Of a stretch of 64,000 nucleotides of DNA, positions 25,178-33,620 are shown one piece after another; positions within the stretch are counted from its first letter, which is position 1, and every line of letters starts with the position of its first letter. Source of the DNA: a virus; IMG/VR virus record IMGVR_UViG_3300045974_000283, positions 113,838 through 177,837 of that record; one strand, given 5' to 3'. The notes under the pieces were generated by a model. That model did no database searches. It was given only the letters and a program-made list of their open reading frames with translations, and was not told where the DNA came from. A program made the translations under genes and the position numbers.

Positions 25178-26092
25178 ATGACCAAGAACGCACTGAAGAC
25201 CGTCGCTCAGCCGATCCCCTTCCCGCCCCACATGGAACAAGCGGCCTTCTGGATTCGGGAGCGGGAGAGCATCCGCCAGAAGAAGGACTCCGGCCTGCCG
25301 CCTCCGTGGACTCAAGATCCAATGATGGCGGGGACGAGATGGTGCAACGTGAGGCGGATGGACGATAAGGTCAGCAAGTGGCTTCTCGATCACTTCTACG
25401 TCAAGAACCTTCCGCCAGCTCAGATGGCCGTCGGCGCGGCACTGGCTCGCCTCATCAATCGTCCTGAGACACTCATCCGCATGTGTCCCTCAGGTTATCA
25501 AGGCTTCGACAACGCCCGGTTCCGCAAGGTGCTCCGAGCCATGAAGGCTGCGAAGGAGCAGATCTTCACCGGCGTCTACATCATCAACGGTGCGCAAGCC
25601 AACGGCCGCGACAAGTGGGAGCTCGTGCTCGACAACCTCGACGGGATGCGCCGCGCTCTCAAAGACAAGGACCTCGATCTGTCGTCCATGTCCGCAGTCC
25701 ACACAAAGCTGATGGAGACCAAGGGTCTGGGCTCTTTCTTGGCAGGTCAAGTCGTTGCTGACCTGCGACACGTTCTGCCTCAAGGTCAATGGCTCGACCG
25801 CAACACTTGGGCTCCCGTCGGTCCCGGTTCCACGAAGGGCCTCAACTACGTGTTCAACACACCCGGTGAGCGCACGACGCAAGCTCGCTTCAACGAGCTT
25901 CTCCCGATCTATGTCAAGGCGGTTAATAAGATGCCCGGCATCGCTGCCATCGCCCGCGAACGGAAGCTCGAAGCGCATGACTACCAAAATACGCTATGTG
26001 AAATTTCCAAGTGGGCGCGCCTGCGTGAAGGCGGACGTTCGAAGAACAAGTATCAAGCGAAGCCGCCCGGTGAACAGCTGACCCTTCTGTGA
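25178..26092 (+). CDS. Alpha-glutamyl/putrescinyl-thymine pyrophosphorylase-like protein
   Basis: I chose ATG 25178 after CACTCAAC; upstream residues in the frame are shadow. Of the family signature I see FWIRERESIRQKK (24-36), PWTQDP (43-48), CNVRRMDDKVSKW (56-68), and the C-terminal LCEISKWARLREG. This helical, glycosylase-like family replaces the pyrophosphate on 5-hydroxymethyluracil in DNA with an amine or similar group to make hypermodified thymines. The usual partner, a 5-hmdU DNA kinase, is not found in this window. It heads a run of modification-like genes. Family membership is well supported; the nucleophile is unknown. Confidence 0.78.
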   Translation: MTKNALKTVAQPIPFPPHMEQAAFWIRERESIRQKKDSGLPPPWTQDPMMAGTRWCNVRRMDDKVSKWLLDHFYVKNLPPAQMAVGAALARLINRPETLIRMCPSGYQGFDNARFRKVLRAMKAAKEQIFTGVYIINGAQANGRDKWELVLDNLDGMRRALKDKDLDLSSMSAVHTKLMETKGLGSFLAGQVVADLRHVLPQGQWLDRNTWAPVGPGSTKGLNYVFNTPGERTTQARFNELLPIYVKAVNKMPGIAAIARERKLEAHDYQNTLCEISKWARLREGGRSKNKYQAKPPGEQLTLL

Positions 26093-26098
26093 GGCATC

Positions 26099-26950
26099 AT
26101 GAGTGAACTAGCCATCTACATCCCGAGTCGGAGCCGCTTCGAGAAGTCCCTTACCTTGAAATACTTGACTCCGAACTGGGACAAGGGACCGATCTATCTC
26201 GTGGTGCCCGCTGAGCAGCGCAAGGACTATCGGTTTCTCGCCAAACAATACGGCGTGACCATCCTGCCGTGCTCGGAGTCTGGCATCGCCTTGACGCGTC
26301 TGTTCTGCGGTGAACACGCCACGGACAAGTTCATCATGTTCGATGACGACCTCCGCTTCTCCTACCGACCCAAGCGGAACAAGGAGACGGGCATCGACCA
26401 GACGGGCAAGAACGCTCAAGGACTAAGGCTTTACAAGGCCGAAGGCAGCCAGATCACGCGAATGCTGACCATCGCTGAGACGCTGCTCGACAGATACGCT
26501 CACATCGGGGTCTCGCCTCGCGCGGGCAACCAATCGATGCCTCTGCCGATACGCGAGTGCGCTCGCCCGCTACGCGTCCTTGGCTACCGCAAGCGAGAGT
26601 TCCTCTCATGTGAACACGGCCGCGTCGCGATCATGGAAGATTTTGATGTCACACTTCAGTTGTTGACGCGTGGCTACAAGAACGCCTTGATCACGACGCA
26701 TGTGAACGATCAGCTCGCGACGAACACGGAAGGAGGCTGCTCCGATTATCGCACCGAGAAACTTCACAACACGAATGTCAAGAAGATGCACTCCCTGTGG
26801 GGAGTGCCGATCACCAAGATCGTCGAGAAGAAGAACGTCAGTGCAGCGGCCTTGGCAGCGGGTCTCGCCGCCCGCAAAGAGCTGAACATCCAATGGATCA
26901 AAGCCTGGAAATCCTCCGGCAAAGACCTCAAACCCAGACTATCACGGTGA
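26099..26950 (+). CDS. TET-associated-type DNA-base glycosyltransferase-like protein
   Basis: This 283-aa protein has a GT-A-like start IYIPSRSR (6-13), a second strand IYLVVP (32-37) and an acidic metal/nucleotide-sugar motif MFDDDLRF with DDD at 82-84. This pattern matches the TAGT glycosyltransferases found beside TET/JBP or other base-modifying enzymes in phages, which are thought to add sugars to hydroxymethylated bases. It follows the pyrophosphorylase-like gene by 6 bp. It could instead be a generic GT-A enzyme acting on cell-surface sugars; the neighbourhood favours DNA. Confidence 0.65.
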   Translation: MSELAIYIPSRSRFEKSLTLKYLTPNWDKGPIYLVVPAEQRKDYRFLAKQYGVTILPCSESGIALTRLFCGEHATDKFIMFDDDLRFSYRPKRNKETGIDQTGKNAQGLRLYKAEGSQITRMLTIAETLLDRYAHIGVSPRAGNQSMPLPIRECARPLRVLGYRKREFLSCEHGRVAIMEDFDVTLQLLTRGYKNALITTHVNDQLATNTEGGCSDYRTEKLHNTNVKKMHSLWGVPITKIVEKKNVSAAALAAGLAARKELNIQWIKAWKSSGKDLKPRLSR

Positions 26951-26953
26951 CCC

Positions 26954-27940
26954 ATGGACATCTATCCTGTTGACCCTCCTTTCAGCCTTCAAGTCGAGCC
27001 CACTGAGGGCTGCTCGTTGGCTTGCTCATTCTGCGGCATCGCTTCTATCCGCGACAATGGAGCCAACGCCAACGAGGGCGTCCACGGCAAGAACTCCGCT
27101 CCCTACAAGCACATGGAGCGGGCCACCCTGATCCGACTGATGAAAGAAGTGAAGCGGCTCAAGTGGAATCCCCGCATCGAGTTCGCGATGCACGGTGAGC
27201 CTTCGATGCACCCTGACCTTCCTGGACTGGTCTCGGCGACCCGGAAGATTCTCGGCAATTCAGCTCACATCATGATCACCAGCAATGGCTCAGGTCTGAC
27301 CACGCCTGAGAAGATCAACGCGTTGATAGCGGCTGGCCCGAACACGCTGGCGCTGGACGACTACAAGCACGCCAAGTTCATGCCGAAGATCAAGGAGTTC
27401 GTGCGGACTCTTGGTCACACTGTGTTCGACTATCCGGCTGACAAGGAAGGCAACCCGCACCATCGCAACAAGGGCAGTCGCATCGTCCTGATCAACGACA
27501 TCAGTGAGAACACCGACGGCAACCATCAACTGACGAACCAAGGCGGAAGCTCGTTCGATGCTTTGACCGAGCCGCTCGTGCGTCGCTGCGCCAAGCCGTT
27601 CCGCGAGCTGTCTGTGCGCTGGGACGGCAATGTCGCCATCTGCTGTGACGATTGGGTCGGAGCCTACAAGATCGGCAACACGAACGAGCTGCCGCTCGAC
27701 GAAATCTGGCTGCACCCGCGTTTCGAGGCGGCTCGCCGTCGCCTGTACGCCAAGGACCGCGACTTCGGCCCGTGCAAGGGCTGCAACGTGAAGACCATGC
27801 GCGACGGCCTGCTCCCCGACAAGATGGGGAAGGGCGAGATGAAGGGCGTCTCTCCGGCCAGCGAGGCGCACCTGCGAGCGGCTCTGCGCGGTCGCATCTT
27901 CTCGATCAAGGAAGTCAAGGAAGTCAAGAGCGTCGCATGA
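26954..27940 (+). CDS. Radical SAM enzyme with SPASM/twitch-like C-terminus
   Basis: The cluster-binding motif is C20-x3-C24-x2-C27 in EGCSLACSFCG. AMHGEPSMHPD matches the GGEP region and ITSNGSGL the following strand. The C-terminus has RRCAKPFRELSVRWDGNVA, ICCDDW, GNTNELPLDEIW and GPCKGCN, the pattern of an auxiliary-cluster domain. It would use S-adenosylmethionine to start radical chemistry. Between sugar-transferase genes beside a thymine-modification enzyme, it is a candidate for tailoring the base or sugar. It overlaps the next gene by 4 bp. The substrate is unknown. Confidence 0.85.
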   Translation: MDIYPVDPPFSLQVEPTEGCSLACSFCGIASIRDNGANANEGVHGKNSAPYKHMERATLIRLMKEVKRLKWNPRIEFAMHGEPSMHPDLPGLVSATRKILGNSAHIMITSNGSGLTTPEKINALIAAGPNTLALDDYKHAKFMPKIKEFVRTLGHTVFDYPADKEGNPHHRNKGSRIVLINDISENTDGNHQLTNQGGSSFDALTEPLVRRCAKPFRELSVRWDGNVAICCDDWVGAYKIGNTNELPLDEIWLHPRFEAARRRLYAKDRDFGPCKGCNVKTMRDGLLPDKMGKGEMKGVSPASEAHLRAALRGRIFSIKEVKEVKSVA

Positions 27941-29157
27941 AAACAGTCCTCGTCCTCGACCTGCTCTACTACGATGTTCATCCGACCGTCCACAAGAACG
28001 GTGTCACGCCCACCGCTCTTGAGGAGGCCTCCGTTCTGGCAGCGCACGGGTATCGGGTGATCTTCGGGTGCGCTGGCTCCAACTTGAACCGGCTGAAGAA
28101 AGCGTATCCTGAGGTCGAGTTCGTCAACCTGTTCCCGCAGACCTATGCCAGCATGCTCGATGACGACAAGCACACGGTTGAGAGTTCTGGCTTCTCTCCG
28201 ACGGTGGCAGCTAAGATCAAAGAGATCGTCATCAACGAGAAGATCTGGGTCATCTCGTGCTCGTCGATGCGTCAGCTGCTCAAGCATCTGGAGAAAGTAG
28301 ACCTACCGTGCCCTGTCGTGTACACGATGCACTTCTGGCCTCAGCCAAATCTGATGTTCCACGCGAGCACGGTCGGTGGTCTGCTGGCGATCCGTGAGAA
28401 CCCCAAGTTCTACATCTGTGCCAACACCGAGTTCACGATGGAGCAGCACCTTGAGCAGTCGCGGCTTGCTCACGCGAAGGGCTTGATTCGTGGTTCCGCT
28501 CTCGCGGCCTACGATCGCTTTGAGGGCAACTACTCGGACAGCTTCTGGAGACGCATGACCTGTAGCGACTCGGTGCCGGACATCCCAGTCTGCAACGTAC
28601 CCTCCGGTCGCCTCATAGTTGCCAGTCGCACCCACAAGGCCAAGAACCCTGTCTTCTGCTCGGCAAGTCCCCTGATCGACTTCCACCTTCTGGTCTATGA
28701 GAACCCAGACAAGGACGCTCAAGCCATCCTGGACAAGATGGCGTCGGTGGGTGCCAGCGTGCAACGCAACACCCCTCAGGTCAAGCTCTACAAGCTGATG
28801 GCGCGCAGCTCAGGGGTCGTGGTCTCATGCACGTTCGAGACCTTCGCTCGTACATCTTTCGAAGCGGCCTGCTCGGGCGTCCCTAGTCTGGTGTTCGTGG
28901 ACAAGACAGGCAAACACGCCGTCCATTCCTGGAGCCAGCAAGCGGGCGTTCAGTTCGACTCGTTCCGTTTCGCCGACCTGAAAGACCGCAAGAACCGATT
29001 CAAGGCAGCGGTCGAGCATGTCGCCACAGGCTGGTCGTATGAGGAACGGCTGGAGCTCAAGCGGAGAGTTCGCAGCTACTTCAGCGCCAAGAACTTCGTG
29101 GCCGAGCGTACCTCTGCGTTCAAGGCGGCATGGTCCAAAATGAAAGCGTCCTCATGA
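27937..29157 (+). CDS. GT4-like glycosyltransferase 1 (GT-B fold)
   Basis: I chose ATG 27937, in an ATGA overlap with the radical SAM stop. It has a Rossmann-like N-terminus (MKTVLVLDLLYYDVHPT), a short GNT-like linker and a second lobe with LLVYEN, then KLMARSSGVVVSC and ETFARTSFEAACSGVPSL. The last matches the E-x7-E donor-binding motif of GT4 enzymes. The donor sugar and acceptor are not shown. It is overlapped by the next glycosyltransferase gene, so the two are co-translated and may extend one glycan. Confidence 0.78.
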   Translation: MKTVLVLDLLYYDVHPTVHKNGVTPTALEEASVLAAHGYRVIFGCAGSNLNRLKKAYPEVEFVNLFPQTYASMLDDDKHTVESSGFSPTVAAKIKEIVINEKIWVISCSSMRQLLKHLEKVDLPCPVVYTMHFWPQPNLMFHASTVGGLLAIRENPKFYICANTEFTMEQHLEQSRLAHAKGLIRGSALAAYDRFEGNYSDSFWRRMTCSDSVPDIPVCNVPSGRLIVASRTHKAKNPVFCSASPLIDFHLLVYENPDKDAQAILDKMASVGASVQRNTPQVKLYKLMARSSGVVVSCTFETFARTSFEAACSGVPSLVFVDKTGKHAVHSWSQQAGVQFDSFRFADLKDRKNRFKAAVEHVATGWSYEERLELKRRVRSYFSAKNFVAERTSAFKAAWSKMKASS

Positions 29158-30170
29158 TCAACATCCTTCACTGTTCGCCGTGGCCCATAGGCGGCGCAAC
29201 GTCGTACACAGTTCACCTCGCATCTGTCTTCGAGAAGACAGGTGTCCCTCACCGGATCATCCGCTTGGCAAAGAAGACTGAGCGCAAGTCCCGTGAGATG
29301 GGTTCCTACGGGGTTTCTTATGTCAACACCTCCGTCGAGGACGCGGCCAAGCTGGACGGCAAGTTCCTGCTCGCATCAGCGCCAACGGATGAAGACATGG
29401 GGCTGGCCTGCGCCAAGCTAGTCGAGCGTTCCCGTGGTGCCTACGTCTTCCACGATCCCAACGAGTTCGGCATGTACCCTCATTGGGACGCCAGAAAGCG
29501 ATGGGGCTCTCGGTGCCGGGCAAGCGTCATCTGCATCCGCGAGCAGGGTCGTGTTCATATCCCCGAGGGCGTGTTCATTCCCCACCCATACGTCCGCACC
29601 TTCTCCAAGAAGACTCACAACGATGCCAAGACCAAGACGGCTGTCAGCGTCGCGCGGGTGAGCGGTGTCAAGAAAGCCCACTGGATCATCGAAGCGAACC
29701 AGACCCTACACGAAGCCGCCCGCGTTGACCTACGCGGAGAGGTCAATCGCATGTGGTGGAAGTTCACCATCGAGAAGAAGTTCCCCGGCATCCAACTGCC
29801 TGAGAACGCTGGCTTTCCCCGCATCATGGGTGCCGCTGCTGAGATCTGCAAACCCTATCAGCTGATGGTCGATCTGACCATCTTCAAAGAGGACGGCGGC
29901 GGAACTCAGTACGCGATGCTCGAAGCCATCGACGCGGGCGCTGTTCCCGTGATGACCAAGGAATGGTGCTCGTATCCGGGCAAGGCCAGTGACCTCGTGA
30001 TCCAGATCACCGACACGGATGGCCTGAAACGCCTCTTGAAGTCCTCACGGAAAGGCGTGCTCATGAGCGACATCGACGGCCTTCGCCAGTCGAACTACGA
30101 GTATCTCGATTCCGTCCACTCACCCAAAGCGGTCAGCCGCGCCTACGTCTCAGCCCTGGAGTCTGCATGA
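29154..30170 (+). CDS. GT4-like glycosyltransferase 2 (GT-B fold)
   Basis: I chose ATG 29154 in an ATGA overlap over an in-frame ATG 24 bp upstream. ILHCSPWPIGGATSYT resembles the N-terminal GGxxxY glycine motif of GT4 enzymes, and the second lobe carries KEDGGGTQYAMLEAIDAGAVPV, matching the donor site including E-x-I-x-A-G-xPV. The protein is 338 aa, slightly short. Together with gene 27937 it forms a glycosyltransferase pair. The substrate is unknown. Confidence 0.75.
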   Translation: MINILHCSPWPIGGATSYTVHLASVFEKTGVPHRIIRLAKKTERKSREMGSYGVSYVNTSVEDAAKLDGKFLLASAPTDEDMGLACAKLVERSRGAYVFHDPNEFGMYPHWDARKRWGSRCRASVICIREQGRVHIPEGVFIPHPYVRTFSKKTHNDAKTKTAVSVARVSGVKKAHWIIEANQTLHEAARVDLRGEVNRMWWKFTIEKKFPGIQLPENAGFPRIMGAAAEICKPYQLMVDLTIFKEDGGGTQYAMLEAIDAGAVPVMTKEWCSYPGKASDLVIQITDTDGLKRLLKSSRKGVLMSDIDGLRQSNYEYLDSVHSPKAVSRAYVSALESA

Positions 30171-30793
30171 AAGTTCTCGTCACGGGAAACCCCCGAAGTG
30201 GCACCCTGTCCCTCAGTCTGACGCTGCGCAAAGCCGGACTCGATGTCGGCCACGAGCGCATGGGCAAGGACGGTACGGTGTCGTGCTTCTTCTTCAAGCA
30301 AGTCGAATACTACCCCCGGGAAGGTGGAACCGAGAACCGTCACCTGACCGACGGCAAGGATGACAACTTCGATGAAGCCGAGTTCGACTTCGCTTACCAT
30401 CTGGTGCGCAATCCGCTCAAGTGCATCCCATCTATGCAGAAGATCGTCAACCGTCGCCACCGACAGTGGATACGGGACATCGGCATCTGCGAGTGGGACC
30501 CCAAGAACCAGTCGAACATAGAGTGGTGCGCCTTGGCGTGGTATCACACGAATCTGTACATCGAGCAGAACCTGAACTTCCCTCGGCTGCGGGTGGAGAC
30601 CCTCTTGAAAGACTGGCCCAATGAACTGTGCCCGCGTCCAACCGAGATCAAACACTCGCACAAGAGCTCGGGCTTTCGCAAAGCTGCACCGATCACTCCG
30701 GCTCAGCTCACGGATATATCGGGAGCGGCCCTTTCCAAATCCATCCTCGACATGGCGCGCCGCTACGGCTACGCCAAGTCCGACCTTCAGTAG
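30167..30793 (+). CDS. Sulfotransferase-like P-loop protein
   Basis: It begins MKVLVTGNPRSGTLSLSL. GNPRSGT at 7-13 matches the 5'-phosphosulfate-binding loop (PRSGT) of sulfotransferases rather than the GKS/T loop of kinases. YHLVRNPLKCIPS matches the RxP 3'-phosphate-binding region. At 208 aa it is small. It ends the overlapping run. In this setting it could sulfate a sugar or modified base. An alternative is a diverged P-loop kinase replacing the missing 5-hmdU kinase. Confidence 0.68.
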   Translation: MKVLVTGNPRSGTLSLSLTLRKAGLDVGHERMGKDGTVSCFFFKQVEYYPREGGTENRHLTDGKDDNFDEAEFDFAYHLVRNPLKCIPSMQKIVNRRHRQWIRDIGICEWDPKNQSNIEWCALAWYHTNLYIEQNLNFPRLRVETLLKDWPNELCPRPTEIKHSHKSSGFRKAAPITPAQLTDISGAALSKSILDMARRYGYAKSDLQ

Positions 30794-30810
30794 TTCAACC
30801 CGGAGTTCAC

Positions 30811-31611
30811 ATGACATCACCTTCACAATTAGTTTTTCCAAAAGCGACCTACCGTAGTGTTCGCGGGGTCATACCCGATAGAGTTTTCACTGTCACCGAG
30901 GTCAGGCCGAACGAAAGTTCTCCGAGCGCATCCATCATCTGTTACACCGACGGCCAAACAGGCACCTGGATGATGGACCAGAGATCTTTCCTTGAGGAAT
31001 TCGTTCTGCTCAAGCCTTACGAACCGGAGCCGCCTTTCAAGGTCACCGCTGGCACCCTCTACCGCCACACCAAGTCCGGCCTCCTTGGTTCCCTGTGGTC
31101 CTTGAACGGCTACCGAGCGCTCTTCGAAGTCATGCTTGTGGAGGGTGACGTTCGGTTGCGCCGGGTCTCGGTCGACCGAGAGCTCCAAGCGAACTTCGAG
31201 TCTGGAGTCGACGAGTTCCGGGACCAGACACTGAACCTCCTGTACCCGCCCGCGTCGATCGTGATCTTCACGCACCTGTCGTTCCTCCAGTCGTTCACGC
31301 CCGTCCAGTTCAAACTTCAGCGGCCTGAGGACCCCAAGCCGAAGCCCCCAAGTTCTGGCCGACCGGAGTGGCTGATCCGCATCGACGTCGAGGCAGGCGA
31401 GCTGAGCGTCAAGATGCAGAAGCTCACCACGTTCCTGTGTGAAGTTCACCTGCTTCCCGAAGGCCGCAAGCCCACGGCTTCACAAGAACTGCTGATGCGC
31501 CTGCAACTGGACGCCATGCGCCTCTACTACCAGATCCTGCTGAATCGTCTCAAGGACGGTGAGGACGCGATGGCCGACGCTCAGGTCGTTCACCATATAG
31601 GCAACGCATGA
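30811..31611 (+). CDS. Unknown protein with helical C-terminus (266 aa)
   Basis: I chose ATG 30811 after CCGGAGTTCAC. Residues 1-170 form beta-rich domains with short repeats of strand-turn type. After a Lys/Pro linker (about 175-185) a helical hairpin of about 70 residues follows (GELSVKMQKL ... LQLDAMRLYYQILLNRL), a pattern seen in small phage proteins of unknown role. It overlaps the next gene by 4 bp. Confidence 0.62.
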   Translation: MTSPSQLVFPKATYRSVRGVIPDRVFTVTEVRPNESSPSASIICYTDGQTGTWMMDQRSFLEEFVLLKPYEPEPPFKVTAGTLYRHTKSGLLGSLWSLNGYRALFEVMLVEGDVRLRRVSVDRELQANFESGVDEFRDQTLNLLYPPASIVIFTHLSFLQSFTPVQFKLQRPEDPKPKPPSSGRPEWLIRIDVEAGELSVKMQKLTTFLCEVHLLPEGRKPTASQELLMRLQLDAMRLYYQILLNRLKDGEDAMADAQVVHHIGNA

Positions 31612-31937
31612 CTGATGCTGTCCAACCCCCAGAAGAAACCAAGCCGCCTCTGACCGAGTTTCAACGCGGCGCTCGGGCGATGTTCGACTACTTCCATATC
31701 CGGGCGGCGAACAACTGGCATGGCAACCCGAAGGTCCAGGAGCAGTGCGCCAAGGAAAACACCCTGCTCCTGAGCTGGGTTGAGGACGCCCTTGAGAGTG
31801 TGGATCCCGCCATCCACGCCGAGTGGAAAACTCTCCAGGAAGCCACCAAGAGCGCCTATCACCAAGGGTATCTCGACGCCTTGGCAACGAAACAGTCCCA
31901 CAATGCTCCACCGACAACAAAGGCGTCCGTCGTATGA
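31608..31937 (+). CDS. Unknown helical protein (109 aa)
   Basis: ATG 31608 lies in an ATGA overlap. The protein is helical with Trp and Tyr in the middle (FDYFHIRAANNWHG) and a Thr/Pro-rich end. No motif is recognised. It overlaps the following gene by 4 bp. Confidence 0.58.
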   Translation: MTDAVQPPEETKPPLTEFQRGARAMFDYFHIRAANNWHGNPKVQEQCAKENTLLLSWVEDALESVDPAIHAEWKTLQEATKSAYHQGYLDALATKQSHNAPPTTKASVV

Positions 31938-32383
31938 CCCCGCACAAACAACTCAACCTCCACAAGCCGCTTGAAGGCCAGATCGGCGACTGCTTCCGCA
32001 CGGTCATTGCCTGCTTGCTCGACCTGCACCCTTCGGACGTACCTCACTTCTACCAAGAGGTCTGGCACGAGCCCGATGCTGCTCAGACTGCTGAACGCGA
32101 ACTTCGCAAGTTCTTGCGGCACTATGACCTGGACTTCATCGAGGTTGCCTACAAGGACACCTTGCTGAACGTCATGGAAGCGCAAGCGATCATGAACCCC
32201 GGCATCTACTACCTGCTGACAGGAAACTCAGCGAACGGCGTCGGTCACGTGGTCATCTGCTGCGGAGACCAGATCGTCCACGACCCGGCCATTGACAATT
32301 CCGGTATCGTTGGCCCTTCCGACACCGGGAACTATCACATCACGTGGCTCGTGCCAAGTCTCATGCGCCGCCTTGCCTGTTAA
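31934..32383 (+). CDS. Papain-like/C39-like cysteine-peptidase-fold protein (149 aa)
   Basis: The sequence has GDCFRTVIACLL (candidate nucleophile Cys), NGVGHVVICC (candidate His) and VHDPAID (candidate Asp), the order of a papain-like C39-type triad. Small phage proteins with this layout are widespread and mostly uncharacterised. Its TAA stop lies inside the GTTAATG motif preceding the next gene. It could cleave a protein or be an inactive binder. Confidence 0.62.
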   Translation: MTPHKQLNLHKPLEGQIGDCFRTVIACLLDLHPSDVPHFYQEVWHEPDAAQTAERELRKFLRHYDLDFIEVAYKDTLLNVMEAQAIMNPGIYYLLTGNSANGVGHVVICCGDQIVHDPAIDNSGIVGPSDTGNYHITWLVPSLMRRLAC

Positions 32384-32385
32384 TG
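32379..32385 (+). promoter_or_regulatory. GTTAATG promoter-like motif overlapping a stop codon
   Basis: TGCCTGTTAATGGCC starts 42 bp upstream of the ATG at 32421 of the thymidylate-synthase homologue. Its TAA is the stop of the previous gene. Confidence 0.45.
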
Positions 32386-32420
32386 GCCCCGCTTCACAAC
32401 CCTCACTGAAGATTTCCATC

Positions 32421-33620
32421 ATGAACAAACCGACCCCGGTCACCGATCTCAACGGCGCGATCACGCTCGCAGCCACAAGCCCGGACAGCCATCTGTTCCG
32501 GCTGCTCTACCTTCTCCAGTCCGAACAGTATCACGGCGTCGTGGCCCAGACCGAGAGCCGCAACGGCCCCGTCCTGCGCTTCACGGTGCCTGTCATCACT
32601 TCGTGGATTTGCCCCGATCAGCGCGTGAGCTTCTGGGACAAGCGCGATGCCAATCCATTCTTCCACTACATGGAAGCGATCTGGATGTTGGCGGGCCGCG
32701 ACGACGTTGCCTTCCCGTCCTACTTTGCCAAGCAGATCAAGCAATTCTCCGACGACGGTGAGACCTTGAACGGTGCCTACGGCTATCGCTGGCGCAACTT
32801 CTTCGACAACGGCAACTTCGATCAACTCGAAGACGCCATCGCTCAGCTCAAGGCGAATCCCTCGTCGCGTCGCGTCATCCTGCAGATGTGGCACGCGGTC
32901 GCTGATCCGCAGAGCGCCGCTGAGGGCTCGAAGGACGTCCCCTGCAATATCTCGGTGATGTTCGATGCCGTCAACGGCAAGCTGAACATGACCGTCGTCT
33001 GCCGCTCCAACGACATCATCTGGGGTGCCACGGGCGCGAACGTGGTCCACTTCTCGATTCTGCACGAGTACGTCTCGGCGGCTGCGGGCCTGCGCGCTGG
33101 CACCTATCATCAGGTGAGCAACAACCTTCACGTCTACACCGAGTTCCCGGTCTCGAAGCCGCTGCTGGAAGCCACGGACGATCCGACACCGGAAGAACTG
33201 CGCGGTGACTATCCGGGCGAGGCGCTCGACCTGTACGCGGCGCGTGAGAACGGTCTTTTCCCGATGCCGCTGTTCCGTTCGAACGAAGTGGTCGATGCCG
33301 ACGAGTTCGATGATGTCCTGCTGGATACAGACTTCCTGGACGCGATTCGGGAAGAGTTCGACGAGGATAGTGTTTCGCGTCAGCAGAACATCCAAGCGTA
33401 CATTGACGCCTTGAAGGAAATGGCGATTACCGGAGCTGGATGGCGGCAACACGCCAACGTGATGCAGGCTGCTTTCATCATGCACCGCGAGCTTGGTCAA
33501 ACCTCTGAGGCCATCGAGTACCTCAAGGAAGCCAACATCGGCCCCGACTGGAAGCTCGCATGTGTCAACTGGCTCCAACGCCGTCTGGACGCCGCCAAGG
33601 CAAAGGAGATCGCAGCATGA
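32421..33620 (+). CDS. Thymidylate-synthase homologue, probable dUMP hydroxymethylase
   Basis: The 399-aa protein shows TS-family signatures: SRRVILQMW, DVPCNISVMF with the catalytic Cys at 175, CRSNDIIWGATGAN and NNLHVYTEF. With one extra residue, Asn207 aligns with the TS Asn that selects uracil (Asp in dCMP hydroxymethylases), pointing to dUMP. The Cys context is PCN rather than PCH, and the last ~110 residues after the TS core are unusual. Alternatives are a true TS or a dCMP hydroxymethylase. It overlaps the YfbR-like gene. Confidence 0.72.
   Translation: MNKPTPVTDLNGAITLAATSPDSHLFRLLYLLQSEQYHGVVAQTESRNGPVLRFTVPVITSWICPDQRVSFWDKRDANPFFHYMEAIWMLAGRDDVAFPSYFAKQIKQFSDDGETLNGAYGYRWRNFFDNGNFDQLEDAIAQLKANPSSRRVILQMWHAVADPQSAAEGSKDVPCNISVMFDAVNGKLNMTVVCRSNDIIWGATGANVVHFSILHEYVSAAAGLRAGTYHQVSNNLHVYTEFPVSKPLLEATDDPTPEELRGDYPGEALDLYAARENGLFPMPLFRSNEVVDADEFDDVLLDTDFLDAIREEFDEDSVSRQQNIQAYIDALKEMAITGAGWRQHANVMQAAFIMHRELGQTSEAIEYLKEANIGPDWKLACVNWLQRRLDAAKAKEIAA

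Noticed and set aside
25126-25368. Small + strand ORF (80 aa) before the pyrophosphorylase-like gene
   Set aside because: It runs out of frame over the start of the well-supported 25178 gene and has shadow-like composition (Arg/Ser/Pro/Asp-rich).
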